A DNA stretch of 64,000 nt from Candidatus Electrothrix communis. Its GTDB lineage: Bacteria > Desulfobacterota > Desulfobulbia > Desulfobulbales > Desulfobulbaceae. Where the stretch lies: contig CP130629.1 in assembly GCA_030644725.1 (NCBI GenBank), positions 4,417,501-4,481,500 on the forward strand, given 5' to 3'. This document shows positions 1 to 8,759 of the stretch, in pieces. The position numbers were made by a program, and so were the translations under genes. Within the stretch, counting starts at the first letter, position 1, and each line of letters opens with the position of its first letter. The notes under the pieces were generated by a model. That model was not told the origin of the DNA, did not search any database, and worked only from the letters and a program-made list of their open reading frames with translations.

Positions 1-5
1 TACCA

Positions 6-2063
6 ATGTCTCTGATGCCAACCTTTGCTGATTCTCTTTGGCTGCTGATCGGCGTAATTACCTGCCTCGCAGTCCTGCTGTTCATTCTTCTTAATAGCCT
101 GCGCAGAAAAAAGGAGCTGGAAAAATTTGCTGCTCCAAAACTCTTAACCGGATTGACCGGTAATGTATCGAGTTCTCGGAGGCATCTGAAAAACATTCTC
201 TTTGTTCTGGGAATAGCTTTTCTTTTTCTTGCCTTGGCCAGACCTCAATACGGTGAGCGCTGGATTGAAGTCCGGCGTAAGGGGATTGATATCCTTATCG
301 GGGTGGATGTGTCTAAGTCCATGCTTGTTCAGGATATCAAACCGAGCCGATTAGGACGGGCAAAATTAGCTATCCGGGATTTTACGGCTCAATTGGAAGG
401 CGACCGGGTGGGCTTGCTGCCTTTCGCCGGAACAGCTTTCCTCATGTGCCCGCTGACCACGGATTATGAGGCCTTTAACGCCTCTCTTGACACTTTGGAT
501 GTGAGCAGTATTCCCAAAGGGGGAACAGATATTGGCATGGCGATCAAGCAGGGGGGCGAAGTCTTGTCCAATGAGGCCAATCATAAGATTTTTGTTTTGG
601 TCACCGATGGTGAAGACCTGAGTGAAGATGCTTTGAAAGCCGCCGAGGAAGCCAAAGAGCAGAATATGACCGTATACACCATCGGAGTTGGGACACCTCA
701 AGGCGAGTTGATACCGATGTTGGAAGGGCAGGTCGGTCGATTTATAAAAGATAAGCAGGGGAAATTTATTACCTCCAAATTGGATGAACAAACCCTCACC
801 ACAGTTGCCGAGATCACTGGTGGTCTGTATGTCCCGCTGGGCACTATGGGGCAGGGCTTTGATACTATCTATGAACGAAAATTGGCCTTGGTTCCCCCAG
901 AGGAGCACGGGCAGCGGAGGCGGAAGATTCCCATAGAACGTTTTCCCTGGCCGCTGGGAGTTGCAGTGCTCCTGCTGAGTTTAGATTTTCTCTTCACCGG
1001 GCGGCGGAGTGGTTGGGCCTTACGGCGGCCTTTTGTCAAAACCGCAGGTAGACGAAAGAAGCGAGCTGTCTTATCAGTATTCGTGCTGGTAATCGGTGCA
1101 GTTGCCGGGTTCGTCCAGCCGCAGGCTCGGGCCTCTGAAGGAGAAGAGCTTTTCAAAGCCGGTGATTATGCCGGGGCAGAGGCTTATTATCATAAGGCCC
1201 TGGAAGAGGATAATGCCAGTGCTACCCTGCATTTTAATTTGGGGGGCAGCCTGTATCGTCAGCAAAAATATGACAAGGCCGCAGCCGCCTTTACTCAGGC
1301 CTTGGGCACGGATGATCTTTCCCTTCAGGCTCGGAGTTATTATAATCGTGGAAACAGTCAGTTCTTTCTGGGCGCCTCAGCTGCTGCAAAAGATAAGGAG
1401 CAGGCTCAGAAGCAGTGGAGCGCTGCCGAGAAATCCTTTGAAGCTGCCTTGAAGCTGGATCCGGAGGACAAGGCGGCTGGTCATAACCTGGAGATGGTTA
1501 AAAAGAAGCTGAAGCAACTGAAAGAAGAGATGCAACAATCCGAGAAGCAGTGCAATAATCCTCAAGACGGAAAAGACGGCGAGCAAAAAAAGGACGGGGA
1601 GCAGGATAAGCAGGGCAAACAGAACGAAAAGCAGCAGGAGCAGAAGCAGGACGGAGAAAAACAGCAACCTTCGCATCAGCAGGAAGGGCAGGAAAAAGAA
1701 CAAGATAAAAAGGATCAGCAGGGGCAACAAGAAAAACAGGAAGACCAGAGCGGCTCAGCAGAAGAAAAAGAATCCGGTGCTGATCAGGAGCAAGCAAAGG
1801 ACAAGGCTGTGCCGGAACCGGAGAAGAAAGAGGAAGCGCCCACAGCGGAAGATATTCAGAAAGCAGCAGCTGCCCAAGAAGAACCGCAGGACAAGGAAGA
1901 GGAACAGCAGATGAGTGCTGAGGATATGGAGCGGAGAATGATGGGTAAAATGACCGAGCAAGAGGCGAAAAATCTGCTCAACAGTCTGAAAGGGGAACAG
2001 GGCGAGTTGAATTTTATCCCGCAAGGAATAGGTGCTGAAGAATCAGTGGATAAAGATTGGTGA
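6..2063 (+). CDS. batB: BatB-type VWA membrane protein fused to TPR (BatB/BatC)
   Basis: Aerotolerance-type (Bat) von Willebrand A protein of the inner membrane with a periplasmic TPR tail. Two N-terminal membrane segments (about residues 9-29 and 62-80) precede a VWA domain with an intact MIDAS motif DVSKS at 101-105 and a later TDGED; another membrane segment lies near 315-330. TPR repeats follow (about 385-500), then a long Q/K/E-rich low-complexity stretch (about 510-650). In classical Bat operons BatB and BatC (TPR) are separate, so this is a fusion. The first visible ATG is at 6, but no in-frame stop is seen upstream in the window, so the true start could lie further left. The 3' end overlaps batD (TGATG). 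Bat proteins are linked to stress resistance and MoxR chaperones; the exact role is unproven. Confidence 0.85.
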   Translation: MSLMPTFADSLWLLIGVITCLAVLLFILLNSLRRKKELEKFAAPKLLTGLTGNVSSSRRHLKNILFVLGIAFLFLALARPQYGERWIEVRRKGIDILIGVDVSKSMLVQDIKPSRLGRAKLAIRDFTAQLEGDRVGLLPFAGTAFLMCPLTTDYEAFNASLDTLDVSSIPKGGTDIGMAIKQGGEVLSNEANHKIFVLVTDGEDLSEDALKAAEEAKEQNMTVYTIGVGTPQGELIPMLEGQVGRFIKDKQGKFITSKLDEQTLTTVAEITGGLYVPLGTMGQGFDTIYERKLALVPPEEHGQRRRKIPIERFPWPLGVAVLLLSLDFLFTGRRSGWALRRPFVKTAGRRKKRAVLSVFVLVIGAVAGFVQPQARASEGEELFKAGDYAGAEAYYHKALEEDNASATLHFNLGGSLYRQQKYDKAAAAFTQALGTDDLSLQARSYYNRGNSQFFLGASAAAKDKEQAQKQWSAAEKSFEAALKLDPEDKAAGHNLEMVKKKLKQLKEEMQQSEKQCNNPQDGKDGEQKKDGEQDKQGKQNEKQQEQKQDGEKQQPSHQQEGQEKEQDKKDQQGQQEKQEDQSGSAEEKESGADQEQAKDKAVPEPEKKEEAPTAEDIQKAAAAQEEPQDKEEEQQMSAEDMERRMMGKMTEQEAKNLLNSLKGEQGELNFIPQGIGAEESVDKDW

Positions 2064-3982
2064 TGAGACGAATAACAAATGGATTTTCTTTGGGATGTCA
2101 GAGGGGAATGCAGGCCTGGTTGCTGTCGACTCTGCTCGCTTGCTTTTTGTCTGCACTCGTTGCGACTGCGACTGCGGCAGGGGATATTCAGGTTACGGCA
2201 GAACTGGAACCTGCGAGATTCGCTGAGGATCAGGCCGCCCGATTTGTTCTTACCGTGACCGGGGCGAGATCAGCAGAGCCGGACATGCCCACTGCCGAAG
2301 GACTGCATTTTGTTTATCAAGGGCCGAGTAGTCAGGTCTCTTGGGTAAATGGCACGGTATCGGCTTCGATCTCGTATATTTTTTTGGTACAGGCTGAAAA
2401 AACGGGTACTCACACCATAGGGCCAGTCAACGTCACTGTTAAGGGCAAGGCCTATAGCAGCGAACCTGTGCAGTGTACGGTGCTGCCTGTGCAGAATACC
2501 CGCAGTCAGGCGAGAGGGAATCCTTCAGGGGCAGGTGGTGTGGCGGGTATCAGTCCTGATGCCGGTGAGGGAAAGGATTTCGGTTTTATGCGAATCATGC
2601 TGGAAACCGAGCGCATGTATTCGGGACAGGTGGTTCCCTTTACTCTGAAAGCTTATTTTCGATCAGGAAAACGGGTTACCCTCAAGTCAGCACCTCGGTT
2701 GAGCGGAGAAGATTTTCTGCTCCAATCTCTGGATGAGGAGCCCCGGCAGCAACAGGAACGGTTGAACGGCACTGTGTATACCTCCTTAACCTGGCAGGGA
2801 ACCCTGTCAGCGGTCAAGGAAGGAGAGGTGCCGTTAACCGTGGAAATGGATGCGGAGGTGCTGGTTCGTTCAAGAGGTCGTCTCCGGGGAAATCCCTTTG
2901 GTTCTTCCCTGCTGGATGACCCTTTTTTTTCTGATATCCTAAGCAACTATTCGCGACGTGATATCAAGATTACCAGCCAGGAAAAAAAGATCAGCGTACT
3001 GGATCTACCAACAGAGAAGCGGCCTGATGATTTTAGCGGAGCCATTGGCACCTTCAGTCTGGCTGTAGCCGCCTCGCCGCTGGACGGGAAGGTCGGTGAT
3101 CCTATAACCCTGAAGATGCAGCTTAACGGCAGCGGAAATTTTTCTCTGGTTAAAGCTCCGATCCTGACGGAAAACAAAGGGTGGAAGGTTTATCCGGCCT
3201 CGGGAACAGTGAAGGAGCTGGGCAGTGGCAAAGGTGAGAAGACCTTTGAGCAGGCCCTTATCCCCATTGAACAGAGGCTGACTGCCGTGCCTCCAGTTCG
3301 ATTTTCTTATTTTGATCCCAAGGCCGAGGAATATGTGACGCTGACCAGTGACCCCGTTTCTCTGAGCTTGCAGCCAGCAGGTGAACAGACAATATCTCCT
3401 GCAGGAATTCCGGCAACTCCGGCAAAACCGGTGCCACAGGCAGGCCAGCAGGGAGATAAAAAAGACGCTTCCCGAAAGAGTCCAGACTCTCATCCTGCCC
3501 TGCACCTTGCTCCGTTGAAACCTGAATTGGGACAACTGGCTCCCGCTCTTCGGCCCTTGTATCAGAAGCTTTGGTTTCAGTTTCTTATGGCCGCTGCGTT
3601 GTTCTGCCTGCTTGCGGCCTTGGTGCGCTACATTAGGCAGAGAAGATTGGCAAGGGATCCGAGCATCCTGCGGCGCAAAGAGGTAGCGGGACGCTTAGCT
3701 GAGCATTATGAGGGAATGCACAAGGCTCTGGCGATTCAGGACCATGAGGTCTTCCATCAGCATTGCCGGGCCGCGATTCAGGAACGGACAGGTGAGGTAT
3801 GGGGGCTTGCTCCGGAGACTGTCACCTTAGCAGACCTGGAACAACGGTTACCGGACGAGGCGCCGCTGCGGACAGTTTTTACCTGTCTGGAACAAAGCGG
3901 ATATGCCGGTGAGCAGCTGGCACAGGATGATTTAGAGGAGATTTTGCAAACCACGAGAAACGAATTGGATAAGCTGGCATGA
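2063..3982 (+). CDS. batD: BatD-like oxygen-tolerance protein
   Basis: 639-aa BatD family protein. It has a signal peptide (residues about 12-35, ending ATATAA before GDIQ), a long periplasmic beta-rich region made of BatD repeats, a C-terminal membrane helix (about 505-525) and a short cytoplasmic tail. I chose the ATG at 2063, which overlaps the upstream stop codon; the open frame also allows TTG at 2057 or GTG at 2060, but these add only two residues. The stop overlaps the start of the next gene by 4 nt (ATGA), so batB-batD-batE are translationally coupled. BatD is thought to join VWA proteins and MoxR in an envelope complex. Confidence 0.85.
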   Translation: MRRITNGFSLGCQRGMQAWLLSTLLACFLSALVATATAAGDIQVTAELEPARFAEDQAARFVLTVTGARSAEPDMPTAEGLHFVYQGPSSQVSWVNGTVSASISYIFLVQAEKTGTHTIGPVNVTVKGKAYSSEPVQCTVLPVQNTRSQARGNPSGAGGVAGISPDAGEGKDFGFMRIMLETERMYSGQVVPFTLKAYFRSGKRVTLKSAPRLSGEDFLLQSLDEEPRQQQERLNGTVYTSLTWQGTLSAVKEGEVPLTVEMDAEVLVRSRGRLRGNPFGSSLLDDPFFSDILSNYSRRDIKITSQEKKISVLDLPTEKRPDDFSGAIGTFSLAVAASPLDGKVGDPITLKMQLNGSGNFSLVKAPILTENKGWKVYPASGTVKELGSGKGEKTFEQALIPIEQRLTAVPPVRFSYFDPKAEEYVTLTSDPVSLSLQPAGEQTISPAGIPATPAKPVPQAGQQGDKKDASRKSPDSHPALHLAPLKPELGQLAPALRPLYQKLWFQFLMAAALFCLLAALVRYIRQRRLARDPSILRRKEVAGRLAEHYEGMHKALAIQDHEVFHQHCRAAIQERTGEVWGLAPETVTLADLEQRLPDEAPLRTVFTCLEQSGYAGEQLAQDDLEEILQTTRNELDKLA

Positions 3983-4785
3983 AGCGAAATGTTTTTTCCT
4001 TAGATTGTATGGATTGTATGCGGATGTTGAAGACGAGCATGCTGCCGTTGATGTTGTGTCTACTGGTGTCTTCTTGGGCAGTGGTAGCAGCAGGGGCAGA
4101 TGAAAAGAGCGCCGCTGTGTCCCTGTTTGAGCAGGCTAATATTCTTCATACCCAAGGTGAATTTCAGCAGGCTGCTGAGCAGTATTCGAGCATTATCAGC
4201 ACGTACGGCGTATCTGCTCCCTTGCTCTATAATTTGGCCAATAGTTATGCTGCGGTGGGGCAGGTCGGGCTGGCAGTGCTCAACTATGAGCGGGCCCTGC
4301 GGCTGGCCCCCGGCGATGCTGATATTCAGGGGAATGTAGCGCAGGTGCGCAAGGATGCTGGCTTGTACCGTGATGATCAACCTCTGCATAGGCGCTTGGC
4401 GGAAATGCTCGGGGTAGATCAATGGCTGATGATTGCCGGTTGTGCCTTCCTTTGTTTGGGGCTCAGTGCCTTGCTGGCAACAACGGGATTAGTAGGGCAG
4501 GGGGGGAAGTCCTTGTATTGGTTGATGATAGGATCTCTGGCAGTAGTCCTTTTGGCTCTGCCCCCAGCTGTCTTTCGCTATCAGGATTGGAAGATAGGGG
4601 TGGTGTTGGCCGAGGATGCGCACTTAGTTATTTCACCCTTTGCCGATGCAGCATCAGCAGGTGATATTAAGGCGGGTAGGTTGATCCGACCGGAGAGAGA
4701 GCACGGTGACTATGTGTTGGTTACGGCTGAAACCGGGAAGGCTGGTTGGTTGAACAAGGGTAGTTTTGCCTTGGTTACGGAATAG
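3979..4785 (+). CDS. batE: BatE-like TPR/SH3 membrane protein
   Basis: 268-aa protein and last gene of the Bat operon. A signal peptide (hydrophobic stretch about 20-38, cut after AAGA) is followed by two to three TPR units (about 45-125), two membrane helices (about 148-170 and 178-198) and a C-terminal SH3-like region (about 205-265). This order matches BatE of other Bat operons. The start overlaps the batD stop (ATGA). It converges with the next gene; no clear terminator is visible in the 82-bp gap. Confidence 0.8.
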   Translation: MKRNVFSLDCMDCMRMLKTSMLPLMLCLLVSSWAVVAAGADEKSAAVSLFEQANILHTQGEFQQAAEQYSSIISTYGVSAPLLYNLANSYAAVGQVGLAVLNYERALRLAPGDADIQGNVAQVRKDAGLYRDDQPLHRRLAEMLGVDQWLMIAGCAFLCLGLSALLATTGLVGQGGKSLYWLMIGSLAVVLLALPPAVFRYQDWKIGVVLAEDAHLVISPFADAASAGDIKAGRLIRPEREHGDYVLVTAETGKAGWLNKGSFALVTE

Positions 4786-4867
4786 TCCAGGAGATGGTGA
4801 GCACCCGTTGATCGGAACTGTCCGGCTCTCAGAAACAAGGCGGGGTAGGTCAGTTACGGGCCTGCTG

Positions 4868-5521
4868 TCAGTCCTTTTTCGGTGGTGGGGCTCCTCCTCC
4901 TCCTCCCGGTGGCCTCATGGGCGGCATCTTACGTTGAACAATATTTTCCTGCCGACGTTTTTCTTGCCAGTAGAGTTCCTTATCTTTTAAAAAAGCATAA
5001 ACCCGTCTCGCTTCCTCCTTATTTAATCTGTCCAGATGCCAGTTTTTGAAATCATCCTCTTGTACGGAACTGTTTTCCTTGTAAGGGTTATGATAAGAAA
5101 TAGAGTCGTGATAAGGGAAAAAACGAAGTCTTAAGGAGGAAGAGAATATCTTTTCCGTTAAATGGACCGAAACGAATTGCCGCCATATCTTATCGCTCAC
5201 ATCTTTGAGCCTTCCCAAAAAGCCTGCTTCAAACAAGATCGCCCTGTGGTAGGTTATCACTAAGATTTGACGGTGGGCACCACTGACTCTTTCTTCTATG
5301 ATAAGAGGACGATCACCTTCCTCAGCAGCAGTGAACCATTTTTTAATCTTCCCCTCTAATTTTGTTTCTGGGTCATGAGCTGAAGGCAGTTGATTTCTTT
5401 TTTGATTACTCTCTTCAAATTTTTTTTTCTGTTGCTCTGTTTGCTTAGATTTTCTCTGGTGTTGAGGAAGCCATTTCTCAAGCTTTTGCCCCATTTTTGA
5501 TTTGCCGTCAATCAGTTTCAT
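4868..5521 (-). CDS. Uncharacterised protein with bacterial PH-like domain
   Basis: 217 aa, no signal peptide. The first 70 residues are charged and Lys/Gln-rich. The central part (about 72-130) has the strand pattern of a bacterial PH domain, including the VITYHRAILFE and SSLRLRFFPY stretches. The C-terminus is a charged helix (about 165-190) and a Pro/Gly-rich tail. Function is unknown; bacterial PH domains commonly sit near membranes. It precedes the thioredoxin-fold gene product in the same direction as the two genes at 5550-6615, suggesting one small operon read right to left. Confidence 0.5.
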   Translation of the reverse strand: MKLIDGKSKMGQKLEKWLPQHQRKSKQTEQQKKKFEESNQKRNQLPSAHDPETKLEGKIKKWFTAAEEGDRPLIIEERVSGAHRQILVITYHRAILFEAGFLGRLKDVSDKIWRQFVSVHLTEKIFSSSLRLRFFPYHDSISYHNPYKENSSVQEDDFKNWHLDRLNKEEARRVYAFLKDKELYWQEKRRQENIVQRKMPPMRPPGGGGGAPPPKKD

Positions 5522-5549
5522 GACTGAATCTCCGGTGTCGTTTTCAGCT

Positions 5550-6005
5550 TCATCCTTTGAGAGCCGCTTTCAAATCCCTAATAAATGCTTTGACCTTCAA
5601 TGATCCGCCGTCCCGGAAAGGGTGGATTTTAATCGTACGACCGTCAGGGTGGACTATCCTGAAATCAGGATACCCATTGACGCCCTTTTCATTGGCCAAG
5701 GCTTTTTCTTCTTCGCCGTTATCAGGGTTAATTTTAATCCTGTAATGTTTGGATAAGATCTGTCTTATTTTGGCATTAGTGAGATACTTCTTGTTCATCT
5801 TTTTGCAGTATCCGCACCAGTCTGTATAGAAGAAGAGGATGTAGGGTTTATCCTTTTTCTGTGCTGCCTTCTCTATTTTTTCAAAGCTGGAGGCCTTGGT
5901 GTACCATTTGCTGGTTGTGACTGCCTCTGCGATGCGGATATTGCCGATCAAGATTGCACTGGCGATGGTTATAATTAGCAGGAGGGATTTGCTTGTATTT
6001 TTCAT
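5550..6005 (-). CDS. Secreted thioredoxin-fold protein (CGYC)
   Basis: 151-aa exported thioredoxin-like protein. The signal peptide is about residues 5-27 (SKSLLLIITIASAILI...AEA). The redox motif CGYC lies in FFYTDWCGYCKKM near residue 65, as in DUF255/DsbD-gamma-like domains, and a conserved GYPDFRI follows near 105. It probably reduces or isomerises thiols in the periplasm. I preferred the ATG at 6005, which gives a normal signal peptide; a TTG at 6044 in the same frame would add 13 polar residues and overlap the upstream gene. Confidence 0.7.
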   Translation of the reverse strand: MKNTSKSLLLIITIASAILIGNIRIAEAVTTSKWYTKASSFEKIEKAAQKKDKPYILFFYTDWCGYCKKMNKKYLTNAKIRQILSKHYRIKINPDNGEEEKALANEKGVNGYPDFRIVHPDGRTIKIHPFRDGGSLKVKAFIRDLKAALKG

Positions 6006-6024
6006 TTTTTTTAGTTTTAGATTG

Positions 6025-6615
6025 TTATGTTTCCGAAAGGTCAAATTGAGAGAACTCCTCCTCAGTGCATGGAATCACCAACGCCGCTTCTCCGTCGTTC
6101 TCTCTGATGCGATTCAGTTGCTGTAGGAATTCTGGTGTTGAGATATAGGACAACTGAAATCGTCTTCCTTTTTCCTTGAGAGGAAGCATTCCTATTCTCC
6201 CAAAAATTTCTGGGCGAGTGAAATCAGATCTACGCATCTCTAATGGTAGTTCTTTCTTCTTAGAGCCATGTACCAAGGTAACCGTTATCTTATCGAGAAA
6301 TTTACTTCCTCCTGCAATTGCGAAGTTCTGATAAGCTATAGAGTCTTGGTCTATTTTTCTAGGTAATGCATTAAGGTTAAAGTTTTCTTCATCCTTATAG
6401 TCAGATGGCGCATAAAGGACTTTATGATTGAAATTGAGCGTAAGAAAAAAAGTAACAACTAAAATAATTGGAAAGATCATGAGGAACCAAATGTACAAGC
6501 CCTGATGTTCAGCGTTAATAAACGGAAGAACGATTGTTCCACTTATCTCTGAAATTGCAGCAAAGATGGCTATTATGGTCAGAGGGTTTTTTATTGTCCC
6601 AACTTTTTCAGTCAT
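6025..6615 (-). CDS. Hypothetical two-helix membrane protein
   Basis: 196 aa. Two membrane helices lie near residues 9-30 and 40-62, followed by a soluble domain of about 125 residues with no motif I recognise. The ATG at 6615 has a GGAAAG ribosome site 5 nt upstream; a TTG at 6645 is possible. Its 3' end abuts the thioredoxin-fold gene on the same strand, so the two may be co-transcribed. Function unknown. Confidence 0.55.
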   Translation of the reverse strand: MTEKVGTIKNPLTIIAIFAAISEISGTIVLPFINAEHQGLYIWFLMIFPIILVVTFFLTLNFNHKVLYAPSDYKDEENFNLNALPRKIDQDSIAYQNFAIAGGSKFLDKITVTLVHGSKKKELPLEMRRSDFTRPEIFGRIGMLPLKEKGRRFQLSYISTPEFLQQLNRIRENDGEAALVIPCTEEEFSQFDLSET

Positions 6616-6658
6616 TACTTTCTTTCCATGTAATAGTTTTATCAACCTTTTTTTGATG

Positions 6659-8221
6659 CTAGACTTGAATTAAGCTGATTCCCTCCATCTCCACAGGTTG
6701 TTCCAACCCAAGCAGGTTCATCAGCGTCGGGGCAATATCCTTGAGCGCACCACCGTCCTTCAGCGTGCAGTCCTTATGCTCCTCACTGACCAGAATAAGC
6801 GGCACCGGATTCAGGGTGTGGGCTGTATGGGGCTGTCCGGTCTCCAGGTTGACCATAGTCTCGGCATTGCCATGATCCGCCGTGACCAACAGGGAACCGC
6901 CCATCTTCTGCACCTGTTCAGCAAGCCGACCCAGACAGAGATCCACGGTCTCACAGGCCTGCACCGCCGCCTCAATAACTCCGGTATGCCCGACCATATC
7001 ACCGTTGGCAAAGTTGAGGATGACCAGATCATAGGGCGTGCCTGCTGCCGCCTGATCCGTTAGCGTAGCCAATAAGCGGTCAGTGACCTCCACCGCACTC
7101 ATGGCCGGTTTGAGATCGTAGGTGGCTACATCCCGTGGGGATTCAATGAGGATACGGTCTTCGCCGGGAAAAGGTTCCTCTCCGCCGCCGTTGAAGAAAT
7201 AGGTAACATGGGCATACTTTTCTGTCTCCGCGATCCGTAGCTGATGCATACCCGCCTTACTCGCCTCTTCTCCGAGGATACGGGTCAGGCTCTGCGGAGG
7301 AAAGGCGATGGGAAAGGAAAAATCCGCTTCATATTCGGTCATGGTGACCAACTCCAACAGCTCAGGCCGGTTGCTGACATCAAAGCCTTGGAAGTTAGCA
7401 TCGGCAAAGGCATGGCAGAGTTCCCGCACCCGATCAGCCCGGAAGTTGAAAAAGACAACGGCATCGCCATCGTTGATCCTGCCCACTGGCTGTCCCTCAG
7501 CATCAAGGAGTACTGTGGGGTTGATGAACTCATCGGTTTCCTTGCGTGCGTAGGCATCCTTGACCGCTTGCAAAGGATCTTCAGCCGTTAGACCTTGCCC
7601 GTTGACCAGAGCCTGCCATGCTTTTTCTACCCGGTCCCAGCGGGTATCCCGATCCATAGCCCAGTAACGACCGGACACCGTTGCCACTTGGCCGCAGCCG
7701 ATCCGCTCAATAGCGGCAAGCAACTCTTCCATATAGCCTGCTCCGCTGGAGGGCGCAGTATCCCGACCGTCCATGAAGCAATGGATTTTGGCGTCAAGTC
7801 CTCTGGCTCCTGCCATTGCCAACAGGGCGGCCAGATGATTAAGGTGGGAATGGACCCCGCCGTCTGAAAGCAAACCGCAGAAATGAATTCGGCTGCCTGC
7901 GGCCTTGACCTGATCCATGACCTTGGTCAGGGCTGGGTTGTCGGCAAATTCACCCCGTTCCACAGCCCGGTTGATCCGAGTGTAGTCCTGATAGACAATT
8001 CGCCCAGACCCAATATTCAAATGCCCAACCTCAGAGTTACCCATCTGGCCTTCAGGCAAGCCGACCAGACCGTTATGGGCAACCAGGGTAGTCGAAGGAC
8101 AGTCCGCAGCCCAGCGATCCATATTCGGGGTGCGGGCCACGGAAACCGCATTGGTTGCTGATGCCGGGGCAAGCCCCCATCCGTCCAGGATTGCCAGGAC
8201 TACCGGCCTGTTGTCTGCCAT
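6659..8221 (-). CDS. gpmI: 2,3-bisphosphoglycerate-independent phosphoglycerate mutase
   Basis: 520-aa cytosolic enzyme interconverting 3- and 2-phosphoglycerate in glycolysis and gluconeogenesis. Metal-binding Asp13 lies in AILDGWG, the phospho-acceptor Ser63 in GQMGNSEVGHLNIG, and the C-terminal metal site in TADHGNAE. Length is normal for the family (about 510). The start ATG shares one base with the rsfS stop (ATGA on the minus strand), so rsfS and gpmI form a coupled pair. A second, distantly related mutase (ApgM type) lies at 51108-52370. Confidence 0.95.
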   Translation of the reverse strand: MADNRPVVLAILDGWGLAPASATNAVSVARTPNMDRWAADCPSTTLVAHNGLVGLPEGQMGNSEVGHLNIGSGRIVYQDYTRINRAVERGEFADNPALTKVMDQVKAAGSRIHFCGLLSDGGVHSHLNHLAALLAMAGARGLDAKIHCFMDGRDTAPSSGAGYMEELLAAIERIGCGQVATVSGRYWAMDRDTRWDRVEKAWQALVNGQGLTAEDPLQAVKDAYARKETDEFINPTVLLDAEGQPVGRINDGDAVVFFNFRADRVRELCHAFADANFQGFDVSNRPELLELVTMTEYEADFSFPIAFPPQSLTRILGEEASKAGMHQLRIAETEKYAHVTYFFNGGGEEPFPGEDRILIESPRDVATYDLKPAMSAVEVTDRLLATLTDQAAAGTPYDLVILNFANGDMVGHTGVIEAAVQACETVDLCLGRLAEQVQKMGGSLLVTADHGNAETMVNLETGQPHTAHTLNPVPLILVSEEHKDCTLKDGGALKDIAPTLMNLLGLEQPVEMEGISLIQV

Positions 8222-8622
8222 CAGTCTTCCTCCTGCTCCTCAATGCCCAGTTCTTTCAGATCCACTCGGGGGGCATCATGCCAGAGCCCTTCCAGATCAT
8301 AAAATTCCCGTTCATCCTTATAGAAGATATGGGCCACAATATCACCGAAATCCAGCAGGACCCATATACCTTCTTTCAGGCCCTCCGAGTGCGTACTGGA
8401 CACCCGCTTGGAGCGCAGTTCCGCCTCAAGCGCGTCAGCTAGCCCCTGGACATGGCGGCTGGAACGACCGCTCATGATGACAAAATAATCAGTAAAGGAG
8501 GAGGAGGCATGAACGTCCAGGATAACCAAGTCTTCAGCCTTGGTCTCCAGTGCGGTGCGGGCGCAGATCTCGGCCAGTTCCAGTGGGGTTCGTTCGCAGT
8601 GTTCTTTTTTCAGCTGTCGCAT
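8221..8622 (-). CDS. rsfS: Ribosomal silencing factor RsfS
   Basis: 133-aa RsfS/Iojap protein. It binds ribosomal protein L14 and blocks joining of the 30S and 50S subunits under starvation. Family signatures are visible: LVILDVHASSSFTDYFVIMSG, and VLLDFGDIVAHIFYKDEREFYDLEGLW. The usual partner nadD is absent upstream; gpmI follows with overlapping start and stop codons. An AGGAG lies upstream of the ATG with a slightly long spacer. Confidence 0.93.
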   Translation of the reverse strand: MRQLKKEHCERTPLELAEICARTALETKAEDLVILDVHASSSFTDYFVIMSGRSSRHVQGLADALEAELRSKRVSSTHSEGLKEGIWVLLDFGDIVAHIFYKDEREFYDLEGLWHDAPRVDLKELGIEEQEED

Positions 8623-8640
8623 CTTATGATATAACTCCTA

Positions 8641-8661
8641 TCCCGGCCCAGCGGGCCGGGA
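8641..8661. terminator. Perfect hairpin between topB and rsfS
   Basis: A 9-bp GC-rich perfect inverted repeat (tcccggccc / gggccggga) with a 3-nt loop lies between the topB stop and the rsfS start. There is no clear T-run on either side, so it may be a weak terminator or an RNA structure in the rsfS leader. Confidence 0.45.
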
Positions 8662-8759
8662 CAACAAAGAATGAAAATAGGTAGGATGAAGGAGTCACCC
8701 GACACTTTCATATAAAAAATAAGTTTATGAGGTTAAAAGGAGTACCCGGAATGGAGGGG

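Noticed and set aside
1377-1730. Leucine-rich open frame on the minus strand
   Set aside because: It is the complement of the Q/K/E-rich tail of the Bat protein; the composition follows from that.
8641-8661. REP element
   Set aside because: Single hairpin with no second copy seen in the window; listed only as a possible terminator.
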